Shown: in pieces, positions 1 through 6,228 of the stretch
Layout of the letters: every line of letters starts with the position of its first letter
How positions within the stretch are numbered: position 1 is the stretch's first letter
NCBI GenBank assembly: GCA_021808185.1
Contig: JAKBCB010000165.1
Location: 1-7,733 of the forward strand
From: Pseudomonadota bacterium
GTDB lineage: Bacteria > Pseudomonadota > Alphaproteobacteria > Acetobacterales > Acetobacteraceae
DNA: 7,733 nucleotides
Reading direction: 5' to 3'
Notes under the pieces: generated by a model
The model's database searches: none
The model's input: only the letters and a program-made list of their open reading frames with translations
What the model was told of the DNA's origin: nothing
Program-made: the position numbers and the translations under genes

Positions 1-2
1 CT

Positions 3-49
3 GAGGCGGCGCGGCTGAGGCCACGCGGCTTGCCCGGCCGCGCCGCCTC
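3..49. repeat. Perfect 13-bp inverted repeat (hairpin) upstream of the molybdoenzyme operon
   Basis: The arm GAGGCGGCGCGGC at 3-15 is exactly complementary to GCCGCGCCGCCTC at 37-49, with a 21-base loop. A shorter competing hairpin is possible: GCGGC at 25-29 with GCCGC at 37-41, which would use the same right arm. No T-run follows on the plus strand, so it is not a classical intrinsic terminator. It could be the end of an upstream transcript lying outside the window, or a structured 5' leader of the operon starting at 83. The pairing is seen directly; the role is unknown. Confidence 0.6.
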
Positions 50-82
50 CCCATCTCACCCCAGGCAAGGAGCGATCGCCCG

Positions 83-748
83 ATGGACGAGACCGACAAC
101 GTGCCCGAGGGGGCGCGCGAGAAACTGATCGAGCGCAAGCAGGGCTGGGCGCGGGATGGGCGGCTGCTCACCGGCACCACCGCCGACCCCGCGGCGCAGC
201 GGCTGCCGCCGGGTCAGCGGCTGGTCAAGGACTGGCCGGTGCTCGACCTCGGCATCCAGCCGGATATCACGCCACAGAAATTCCGCCTCGACGTGGACGG
301 CGCGGTGCTGCATCCGCTGAGCCTCGACCTCGACGCGTTCATGGCGCTGCCGCAGACGGACAGCGTGTCCGACATGCATTGCGTCACGCAATGGTCGAAC
401 TACGACAACCGCTGGCGCGGCGTGTCGGCGCGTGACCTGTTGGCGCGCGCCCAGCCGAAACCCGGCGCCAACCATGTGATCTTCCATGCGCATGACGGTT
501 ACACGACCAATGTCCGGCTCGACCAGTTCGACGCGCCGGACGTGTTCCTGGTGCATACCTGGAACGAGCAGCCGATCCCGCGCGTGCATGGCGGGCCGGT
601 GCGGGTGCTGATCCCGCGCCTGTATCTGTGGAAGTCGGCGAAATGGGTGCGGCGGATCGAATTGCGCGCCAGCGACCGCCCCGGCTTCTGGGAGACGCGC
701 GGCTACCACAACAACGCCGATCCGTGGCTGGAGGAACGCTATGGCTGA
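83..748 (+). CDS. Sulfite-oxidase-family molybdopterin-dependent oxidoreductase
   Basis: This 221-residue protein matches the small cytoplasmic branch of the sulfite oxidase/YedY (MsrP) molybdopterin-binding fold (COG2041 type). Visible family features are the DMHCVTQWS segment, whose Cys100 is the expected molybdenum ligand, the DGYTTN segment at about 138-143 and the HGGPVR...KSAKWVRRIE block at about 169-193, which in the family contacts the cofactor. It has no signal peptide, haem domain or C-terminal dimerisation domain, so it is probably a cytoplasmic single-domain enzyme. The substrate cannot be read from sequence: sulfite, an S- or N-oxide, or methionine sulfoxide are all possible. 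The start is supported by AAGGAG at 67-72, ten bases before ATG. The 3' end overlaps the next gene by 8 bp and contains that gene's ribosome binding site, so the two are almost certainly co-transcribed and translationally coupled. Family call sure, substrate unknown. Confidence 0.9.
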   Translation: MDETDNVPEGAREKLIERKQGWARDGRLLTGTTADPAAQRLPPGQRLVKDWPVLDLGIQPDITPQKFRLDVDGAVLHPLSLDLDAFMALPQTDSVSDMHCVTQWSNYDNRWRGVSARDLLARAQPKPGANHVIFHAHDGYTTNVRLDQFDAPDVFLVHTWNEQPIPRVHGGPVRVLIPRLYLWKSAKWVRRIELRASDRPGFWETRGYHNNADPWLEERYG

Positions 749-1289
749 GCTTGCCCGCCGTACTCTGCTCGCGGGCGTCGCCGCGATGACGGCGGCCGCC
801 GCACCCGCCGGGCAAACCGCCTGGGATTTCGCCTTCGAGGCGATCGAGGAAGGCCCGCTGCCGCTCGCGCAATTTCGCGGCCGCGTGCTGCTGGTGACGA
901 ACACGGCCAGTTTTTGTGGCTATACCTATCAGTACAAAGCGCTGGAGGCGCTGCACGCGAAGGATTCGCCGAACGGCCTGACGGTCGTTGGCGTGCCAAG
1001 CCAGGACTTCAACCAGGAGAGCGACAGCAACGCGAAAGTGAAAAGCTTTTGCGAGGCGACGTTCGGGGTGCAATTTCCGATGGCGGGGCTGACGCATGTG
1101 CGCGGGGCCAAGGCACACCCGTTCTACCAGTGGGTGCGGATGCAGAAGGACTGGGAGCCGTCCTGGAATTTCAACAAGGTGCTGATTGGCCGTGACGGCC
1201 GGATTGCCGGGCTGTTCGCCGCCACCGACGAACCGGACGGCGCCAGGCTGCGCCAGGCGCTGGGTGTGGCGCTCGCGGCCACAGCGTAG
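741..1289 (+). CDS. Glutathione-peroxidase-family thiol peroxidase with a putative N-terminal export signal
   Basis: The 182-residue product is a thioredoxin-fold peroxidase of the glutathione peroxidase family, which reduces H2O2 or organic/lipid hydroperoxides. The signature NTASFCGYTYQY places the peroxidatic residue at Cys59 (cysteine, not selenocysteine). A second cysteine, Cys104 in KSFCEATFGVQFPM, sits where yeast Gpx3 has its resolving cysteine, so thioredoxin is a likelier reductant than glutathione. Trp142-Asn143 (SWNFNK) supply two residues of the catalytic tetrad. The usual N-Q-F motif reads VPSQDF (86-90), so the tetrad Gln position holds Asp89. The N-terminus has RR at 6-7, a hydrophobic stretch (about 9-21) and a plausible cleavage site after GQTA (27), immediately before the WDF that opens the fold. 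This suggests export, perhaps by Tat, although the RR motif (ARRTLLA) is imperfect. GGAGG at 730-734, six bases upstream, fixes the start. The gene is coupled to the molybdoenzyme gene and ends 8 bp from the convergent EAL gene. Confidence 0.9.
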   Translation: MAELARRTLLAGVAAMTAAAAPAGQTAWDFAFEAIEEGPLPLAQFRGRVLLVTNTASFCGYTYQYKALEALHAKDSPNGLTVVGVPSQDFNQESDSNAKVKSFCEATFGVQFPMAGLTHVRGAKAHPFYQWVRMQKDWEPSWNFNKVLIGRDGRIAGLFAATDEPDGARLRQALGVALAATA

Positions 1290-1297
1290 CGCCGCCG

Positions 1298-2158
1298 TCA
1301 GTTCACCAGTCTCGGGCCGATGCGCGGCGCCTCCAGGGGCGTGCCGAACAGCGGCCCCTGGCCCTCGTCGCAGCCGCAATCGGCCAGCACGGCGCGCTGC
1401 CGCTCCGTCTCGATGCCAATGGCGCCGATGCCGAGGCCGAGCGCGTGCCCGGCCGCGATCACCGCGCGGGTGATCGCCACCGCCTCGGCATCCGCCGGCA
1501 ACTCGCGGATCAATGAGCGGTCGAGCCGCAGCATGGTCAGCGGCAGCCGCCGCAGCAGCGTCAGGCTGCCGACGTCGGAGCCGAAATCGTCCACCGACAG
1601 CCCCACGCCGAGGTCGCGCACGGCGGCGAGGGCGAGGAACACGTCGGCGTCCACGTCCTGCAACACGCTCTCGCTCAGGCCGAGTTCCAGCCGCTCGGGC
1701 GGCAGGTCCGCGCCTTCCAGCGCCGCCGCGACATGGCCGAGCAGGTCGGGCGAGGCGAGATGGCAGGCGGCGATGTTGATGGCCACCACGGGCTGCCCGG
1801 GCCAGTCGGCGGCGTGGCGGCAGGCGGCGGTGAGCGCCCAGGCGCCGATCTCCGCCACCTGCCCGCTGCGCTCGGCGACCGGCAGGAACATGCCCTGCGG
1901 CAACATGCCACGCTTGCGGTGCGGCCAGCGGATCAGCGCCTCGGCCCCCAGCGGCCGCCCGCCCTCCAGCATCAGGCGCGGCTGGTAGTGCAGCGCCAGC
2001 CGCCCCTCGCGCGTCGCGGCGGTCAGTTCGCGTTCCATGCGGCGGCGGTCGGCGGCTTCGGCGCGGATGTCCGGCGTGATGCGGAAGCGCGACGGCAGCG
2101 TCGCGTCGGCCTCGGTGGGCAAGGGGGGGAGCATCGGCGGGACGAATGCCATCAGCAT
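1298..2158 (-). CDS. Stand-alone degenerate EAL-domain protein (probable non-catalytic c-di-GMP-related regulator)
   Basis: The EAL domain fills residues about 50-280 of 286: HYQP (57-60), the EAL signature (73-75), NIAACHL with metal-ligand Asn128, DDFG (190-193), DRS (213-215) and CDEGQGPLF (263-271). Compared with active EAL phosphodiesterases, three key positions differ. The first Glu of the E-(I/L)-T-E motif is Gly160, the catalytic Lys of the K-I-D motif is Arg211, and the first Glu of the AEGVE motif is Ile247. Hydrolysis of c-di-GMP is therefore unlikely, though ligand binding or a protein-interaction role remains possible. Residues about 24-52 resemble the helix that joins GGDEF to EAL in composite proteins, but no GGDEF, sensory or membrane segment is present, so this looks like a detached EAL module. 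The reading frame is intact. ATG at 2158 is taken as the start, with a purine-rich GAGATGAG just upstream; ATG at 2152 is an alternative. A perfect palindrome lies 14 bases upstream. Confidence 0.85.
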   Translation of the reverse strand: MLMAFVPPMLPPLPTEADATLPSRFRITPDIRAEAADRRRMERELTAATREGRLALHYQPRLMLEGGRPLGAEALIRWPHRKRGMLPQGMFLPVAERSGQVAEIGAWALTAACRHAADWPGQPVVAINIAACHLASPDLLGHVAAALEGADLPPERLELGLSESVLQDVDADVFLALAAVRDLGVGLSVDDFGSDVGSLTLLRRLPLTMLRLDRSLIRELPADAEAVAITRAVIAAGHALGLGIGAIGIETERQRAVLADCGCDEGQGPLFGTPLEAPRIGPRLVN

Positions 2159-2172
2159 CGACTCATCTCGTG

Positions 2173-2192
2173 AAATTGGACGTGTCCAATTT
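2173..2192. promoter_or_regulatory. Putative operator palindrome between the EAL gene and the unknown 333-residue gene
   Basis: AAATTGGAC (2173-2181) and GTCCAATTT (2184-2192) are perfect 9-bp inverted arms around the dinucleotide GT. The AT-rich outer arms stand out from the GC-rich surroundings. The site starts 14 bases upstream of the EAL start codon, where a bound repressor would block transcription or early elongation, and lies 127 bases upstream of the divergent gene at 2320. The size and symmetry suit a dimeric helix-turn-helix regulator, but I cannot name the family. The symmetry is seen; regulation is inferred. Confidence 0.5.
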
Positions 2193-2310
2193 GACGGGAC
2201 AGGCGTGAGGTTCGGGTTAAGGTCACCGGGGAGCGGTCTCGGTGGCGAGTGGCCTTATCCTATTAAGCCGCAATTCACATCTCTAACCGAGATTTGTCCC
2301 GTCCGGAGAG
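2191..2310 (+). promoter_or_regulatory. Weak candidate promoter and leader for the gene at 2320
   Basis: TTGACG at 2191-2196 resembles a -35 box and abuts the palindrome. The best -10 at a usable distance is GGTTAA at 2215-2220 (18-base spacer), a poor match. A better -10-like stretch, TATCCTATTAA at 2256-2266, lacks a recognisable -35. GGAGAG at 2305-2310 is a good ribosome binding site nine bases before ATG 2320. The ribosome site is convincing; the promoter boxes are tentative. Confidence 0.25.
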
Positions 2311-2319
2311 ACATGCGCC

Positions 2320-3321
2320 ATGAATGCAATGGTTGACGCCGTGCCCGATCACTGCATCCTGCACAACGCGGTCTTCACCCGGCTCGGCAACGCCACCTTC
2401 CGTCGTGCCGAGTCCGACGGCGCCCCGGTGATGGTGGTGCCCCTCGGCGACGGCATCGCCGCGCTGCCGATCCGCTCCCTGCAACGCGAGTTCGGCATCG
2501 AGGATACCAGCCCGGACGGGCGGATGCTCGGCCTGATCGCCGATTCGCTCGATTTCGTGTCCTGCCTGACCCTGGGCGATCCGCTGCCCAGCGAGGTGCT
2601 GACCGGGCGCGCGAGTTGGCAGCCGGCGGCCAAGCACCAGCAGATGGCGGTCGCGCGGCTGCGCCTGCAACTGCTCACCTGGCTGGACCCAGCCGAGGCG
2701 GCGGCGTTCGACGGACAGCCGCCCCCGCTGGAGCGGCTGGAGACCGACCCGGCTCTGCGCGCCGCCGTGCAGCGCGCCTTCGAGCGGGCGGCCGTCGAAC
2801 TCAACCTGTCCGGCCCGCGGGAGGTGATGACGCTGGTCGCCGAGATCGCCGAGGAACTGTCGTATATCGAGGCGCTGCGCGAGACCTTCCTGCGCCGCGT
2901 GCAGTCGATGGTGGCGCGGCTGGACGGGCTTTCCACCGGCGCCATCGTCAATGTCGATCGCGCGTCGGCGCTGACGCGCATCCGCAAGCTCGCGCACGCG
3001 GCCGTCGCGCTGATCGGTGGCCGCTTTGTCGAGGTGGACGCGCAGACCAGCGAGGTGCTGTCCACGCTGCGCAACGCCGACAGCCACCGCACCTTCATCC
3101 GCGCCCATCGCGACTGGCTGTATCGCTCCAGCCGGGCCTGGGAGCAGATCCTGCTGGAGTGGGACACCGCCATGCCGGGACTGGACGAGAGCACCTGGGC
3201 GCGGCTGAACCGCACCTATCAGTTCCTGGCGCCGCGCTTCATGCCGGTGCAGGAATGGTTCTCCTCGGTGCAGACCAATGCGCGCCGGGCGAAGAAGCCG
3301 CAGAGCGTCATGGTGTGGTGA
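2320..3321 (+). CDS. Uncharacterised 333-residue helical protein
   Basis: I do not recognise this protein. It is intact, soluble-looking and without a signal peptide or membrane segment. Residues about 15-55 look beta-rich (VMVVPLGDGIAALP), while about 100-320 are mainly amphipathic helix, with Arg/Leu/Glu-rich stretches at 105-123, 145-162 and 167-202 that may form coiled coils or a helical bundle. Around 219-285 there is a run of charged and aromatic residues (RIRKLAHAA, RTFIRAHRDWLYRSSRAWEQILLEW). The tail is basic (ARRAKK, 321-326). No nucleotide-binding, metal-binding or known catalytic motif is evident. Wobble positions are strongly GC, as in the neighbours, and GGAGAG at 2305-2310 supports the start, so it is a real gene. 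It diverges from the EAL gene and its last 14 bp overlap the convergent dehydrogenase gene. It could be a helical adaptor or regulatory protein, but that is only a guess. Confidence 0.8.
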   Translation: MNAMVDAVPDHCILHNAVFTRLGNATFRRAESDGAPVMVVPLGDGIAALPIRSLQREFGIEDTSPDGRMLGLIADSLDFVSCLTLGDPLPSEVLTGRASWQPAAKHQQMAVARLRLQLLTWLDPAEAAAFDGQPPPLERLETDPALRAAVQRAFERAAVELNLSGPREVMTLVAEIAEELSYIEALRETFLRRVQSMVARLDGLSTGAIVNVDRASALTRIRKLAHAAVALIGGRFVEVDAQTSEVLSTLRNADSHRTFIRAHRDWLYRSSRAWEQILLEWDTAMPGLDESTWARLNRTYQFLAPRFMPVQEWFSSVQTNARRAKKPQSVMVW

Positions 3322-6151
3322 GCGCGGCGTCCAGCACCCGCACCGAATGCACCGCCGCCCGGCCGCCCAGATCGGCGATCTGCGCGCGGCAGGAGGTACC
3401 GTCCGCCACGATCAGGTCGGCCGCTCCCGCCGCGCGCACCGCCGGCAGCAGCGCCGCCTCCGCCATGGCGCGGCTGGCGGCCTGGGTTTCCGCCTGATAG
3501 CCGAACGCCCCCGCCATGCCGCAGCAGGATGAGGCGATGGGCGCCACCGCCAGCCCCGGCACGCGGCGCAGCGCGGCCAGCGCCGGGGTGAACGCGCCGA
3601 AGCTCTTTTGGTGGCAATGCCCGTGCACATGCGCGGTGGCCTTCAGATCGCCGAGCGGCAGGGCGATCTTTTCGCGCGTGAGGAATTCGCCCAGCAACAT
3701 CGCCCGATCCGCCAGCGCGCGCGCCTCCGGCCCTGGGAGCAAGGCGGGGAACTCATCCTTCAGTGTGAACAGGCAGGATGGTTCCAGGCCGATCACCGGC
3801 GCGTCGCCAGCGAGTGCGCGCAGCGTGCGGCTGGCTTCGGCGCGCGCCCGCTCGACCAGCCCGGCGGCGAGGTAGGTCCGCCCGCAGCACAGCGGCCGCC
3901 CGGCCGCGGCCGGCGCCACCGGACGCAGGCCGCCGGCACGCAGCACGCGGACAGCCGCGCGCAGGTTCTCCGGCTCGAACCAGCGGGAAAATGTGTCCGC
4001 GAACAGGATGACGGGGCGGCCGGTGTCGGGGCCGGCCAGCATCTCCGAGTCGCGAAAGAAGTCGCCCCGCCACGCCGGCAATGCCCGGCCGGCCGCGAAG
4101 CCGAGGGCACCGCCGAGGGATCGTTGCGCGACGTTGGCTAATGCCGTTAGCCTTGCCGCGAAGGGGGCCAGGCGTGGCAGATTGGCGATGACCCGCTCGC
4201 GCGCGCCGATGCCGTGCCGCTCCGCGCGGGCGGCCAGCACCTCGATCTTCATCCGCGCCATGTCCACGCCCGTCGGGCATTCCCGCCGGCACGCCTTGCA
4301 CGAGACGCAAAGCCGCATGGCCTCGGCGACCGCCTCGCCCGCGATCCCCTCCGGCCCGAGCTGGCCGGACAGCGCGAGGCGCAGCGTGTTGGCGCGCCCA
4401 CGCACCACGTCGCGCTCATCGCGCGTGGCGCGGTAGCTGGGGCACATCACCTCGGTATCGAAGCCGCGACACGTGCCGTTGTTGTTGCACATCTCCGCCG
4501 CCCCCAGCAGCGCCCCGGGGTGATCCGACCAGTCGAGTCGGGGCGTGAAGGGCAGGGGGCCGAACCCCGGCGGGGTGCGGAACAGCGCGGCATCGTCGAA
4601 GCGCGGCGGATCGACGATGCGGTGCGGGTTGAGCAGCCCCTCCGGGTCGAACGCCGCCTTCACGCGCCCGAACGCGGCCACGATACGGGGGCCGAACATC
4701 GGGGCGAGGAATTCGCCGCGCGCGATGCCGTCGCCGTGCTCGCCGCTATGGCTGCCCTTGTACTCGCGCACGAGCGCAAAACATTCCTCGGCCACCGCGC
4801 GCATTGTCACCGCGTCGGCCGGGTTCTTCATGTTCAGCACCGGCCGCACATGCAGGCAGCCCACCGAGGCGTGCGCGTACCAGGTGCCCTTCACGCCATG
4901 GCGGGCGAACACCGCCTCCAGCCGCTCGGTGTAGTCGGCGAGGTCGGGCAGCGGCACGGCGCAATCCTCGATGAAGGAGACGGGTTTGCCGTCGCCCTTC
5001 ATCGACATCATGATGTTCAGCCCGGCCTCGCGCACCGATGCAATCCCGGCCTGGAAGGCGGGTTCGGTCGCGCGCACCACGGCGCCAGGATAGCCCAGAT
5101 CGGCCATGGCCGTGTCCAGCGCCGCAAGCTTTCGCAGCAGCGGGCCGTCCGCCTCGCCATGGAATTCGACGATCAGCAGGCTGTCCGGCTCGCCGATCAG
5201 CATCTGGTCGATCGTCGCGCGATACAGCGGGATGGCGCGGCCGAGGTCGATCATGGTGCGATCGACCAGTTCCACCGCCTCCGGGTCCAGCGCCACCAGA
5301 TGCTGTGCCGCCTGCATCGCCGCGCGGAAGGTCGGGAACTGGCAGATGCCCAGAACCTTGCGTGGCTTGATCGGCGACAGCTTCAGGTCCAGCGCGGCCG
5401 TGAACGCCAGCGTGCCCTCCGAGCCGACCAGCAGGCGGGCCAGATTTTCCGCGCCGGGCACCAGCGCGTCGATGTTGTAGCCGCCGACCCGGCGCAGTAC
5501 GTTTGGGAAGCGCGCGGCGATCTCGGCCGCCTCGGTGGCGCCCAGTGCGAGCAGCCGCGCGGTGAGATCGGCGATGCGCGGCGGGGCCGCGCTCTCCCCG
5601 GAGCCGAAGCGGTGGCGTGTGCCGTCGGCCAGGATGGCATCGACGGACAGCACGTTGTCGGCCATCAGGCCGTAGCGGATGGATTTCGACCCGCAGGAAT
5701 TGTTGCCCGCCATACCGCCGAGCGTGCAGCGCGCATGCGTGGAAGGATCGACGGGGAAGAACAGCCCGTGCGGCTTCAGCGCCGCGTTGAGATGGCCCAG
5801 CACCAGTCCCGGCTCGACGGTTGCGGTGTGTTTCTCCGCATCGACATGAACAATCCGTCGTAAGTGCTTGGAGCAATCGATGACGACGGCGCGGTTCACC
5901 GTCTGCCCGCACTGGCTGGTGCCGCCGCCGCGTGCCAGCACCGGGGCGCCGGCGGCGCGGGCGATGGCGAGCGTCGCCGCCACGTCCGCGACGGTCTTCG
6001 GCACCACGACGCCGAGCGGCATCACCTGATAGATGCTGGCGTCGGTCGCGTAGCGCCCGCGGTCGCCGTCGCCGAACAGGATCTCGGCTTGCGTGTCCCG
6101 CCGCAGCCGGGCGGCGAGGGCGTTCGTGTCGATCTCGGTGGTGCGTTGCAT
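3308..6151 (-). CDS. Fused FAD-binding / [4Fe-4S] / CCG-domain D-2-hydroxyacid (D-lactate type) dehydrogenase
   Basis: This 947-residue protein combines the GlcD/Dld-like flavin half and the GlpC-like iron-sulfur half found in Dld-II and YdiJ proteins, which oxidise D-lactate, D-2-hydroxyglutarate or related 2-hydroxyacids and pass electrons to the respiratory chain. In order: FAD-binding PCMH domain (about 45-260) with GGGTSQCGQ (75-83), TLGGMAGNNSCG (143-154) and GSEGTLAF (243-250); FAD-oxidase C-terminal domain (about 265-515) with HGDG (472-475) and NPHRIVDP (508-515). Next come iron-sulfur cysteines at 555, 561 and 570 and the CVSCKACRRECP motif (615, 618, 621, 625). Last are two CCG cysteine-rich domains: CCG 755-757 with C793, then HGHCHQKS (C846), SSCCG (C876, C877) and TSC (C921). 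Length fits the family. ATG at 6151 is preferred to an in-frame TTG at 6211 that would add 20 arginine-rich residues ahead of the usual N-terminus. No Shine-Dalgarno precedes 6151. It diverges from the glutathione transferase gene. Fold sure, exact substrate unknown. Confidence 0.93.
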   Translation of the reverse strand: MQRTTEIDTNALAARLRRDTQAEILFGDGDRGRYATDASIYQVMPLGVVVPKTVADVAATLAIARAAGAPVLARGGGTSQCGQTVNRAVVIDCSKHLRRIVHVDAEKHTATVEPGLVLGHLNAALKPHGLFFPVDPSTHARCTLGGMAGNNSCGSKSIRYGLMADNVLSVDAILADGTRHRFGSGESAAPPRIADLTARLLALGATEAAEIAARFPNVLRRVGGYNIDALVPGAENLARLLVGSEGTLAFTAALDLKLSPIKPRKVLGICQFPTFRAAMQAAQHLVALDPEAVELVDRTMIDLGRAIPLYRATIDQMLIGEPDSLLIVEFHGEADGPLLRKLAALDTAMADLGYPGAVVRATEPAFQAGIASVREAGLNIMMSMKGDGKPVSFIEDCAVPLPDLADYTERLEAVFARHGVKGTWYAHASVGCLHVRPVLNMKNPADAVTMRAVAEECFALVREYKGSHSGEHGDGIARGEFLAPMFGPRIVAAFGRVKAAFDPEGLLNPHRIVDPPRFDDAALFRTPPGFGPLPFTPRLDWSDHPGALLGAAEMCNNNGTCRGFDTEVMCPSYRATRDERDVVRGRANTLRLALSGQLGPEGIAGEAVAEAMRLCVSCKACRRECPTGVDMARMKIEVLAARAERHGIGARERVIANLPRLAPFAARLTALANVAQRSLGGALGFAAGRALPAWRGDFFRDSEMLAGPDTGRPVILFADTFSRWFEPENLRAAVRVLRAGGLRPVAPAAAGRPLCCGRTYLAAGLVERARAEASRTLRALAGDAPVIGLEPSCLFTLKDEFPALLPGPEARALADRAMLLGEFLTREKIALPLGDLKATAHVHGHCHQKSFGAFTPALAALRRVPGLAVAPIASSCCGMAGAFGYQAETQAASRAMAEAALLPAVRAAGAADLIVADGTSCRAQIADLGGRAAVHSVRVLDAALTTP

Positions 6152-6222
6152 GGCCAAAGCATACCGCCATTGGCCAACCCCGCCACGGCGCCCATATCGG
6201 CTGCGTTGCAAACCCCGCGGAG
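6150..6222. promoter_or_regulatory. Divergent promoter region between dehydrogenase and glutathione transferase genes
   Basis: The 77-bp gap (6152-6228) serves two divergent genes. ATGGCCAA at 6150-6157 and the 8-bp palindrome TTGGCCAA at 6170-6177 give two TGGCCA cores exactly 20 bp apart, about two helical turns. Leftward, TATGCT (6163 down to 6158) resembles a -10 box only six bases before ATG 6151, compatible with a leaderless message. Rightward, TTGGCC (6170-6175) and CATATC (6193-6198), spaced by 17, form a weak promoter candidate. GGAG at 6219-6222 is the ribosome site for the gene at 6229. Sequence matches are seen; function is inferred. Confidence 0.35.
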
Positions 6223-6228
6223 CCGCGC

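Noticed and set aside
384..1379. Long minus-strand open frame across the molybdoenzyme and peroxidase genes
   Set aside because: It is antisense to two well-supported genes and has an Arg/His/Ala-rich sequence with no recognisable domain.
1298..2158. EAL gene as a pseudogene
   Set aside because: Catalytic positions are changed, but the frame is uninterrupted and several other conserved EAL motifs remain, so a maintained non-catalytic protein is more likely than decay.
2221..2254. Weak stem GGTCAC/GTGGCC upstream of the 333-residue gene
   Set aside because: Only six pairs including one wobble, around a long loop; not above what GC-rich DNA gives by chance.
2313..2336. Seven-codon frame (ATG at 2313) overlapping the start of the 333-residue gene
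   Set aside because: The ribosome site GGAGAG is too close to this ATG (two bases) and well placed for ATG 2320; such a short frame is expected by chance.
4214..5863. A 549-codon open frame on the plus strand
   Set aside because: It lies entirely antisense to the dehydrogenase gene and its product is Arg/His/Gln/Ala-rich with no domain, a common by-product of GC-rich third positions in the real gene.
6152..6211. TTG start at 6211 adding 20 residues to the dehydrogenase
   Set aside because: The added stretch is basic and unlike the family N-terminus, and it would occupy most of the divergent promoter region. ATG 6151 is preferred, although the lack of a ribosome site leaves some doubt.
5932..6228. 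N-terminal extension of the glutathione transferase frame by 99 residues
   Set aside because: The extra residues are Arg/Pro-rich, run antisense over the dehydrogenase start, and YfcG-like proteins begin exactly at the ATG at 6229, which has a good ribosome site.
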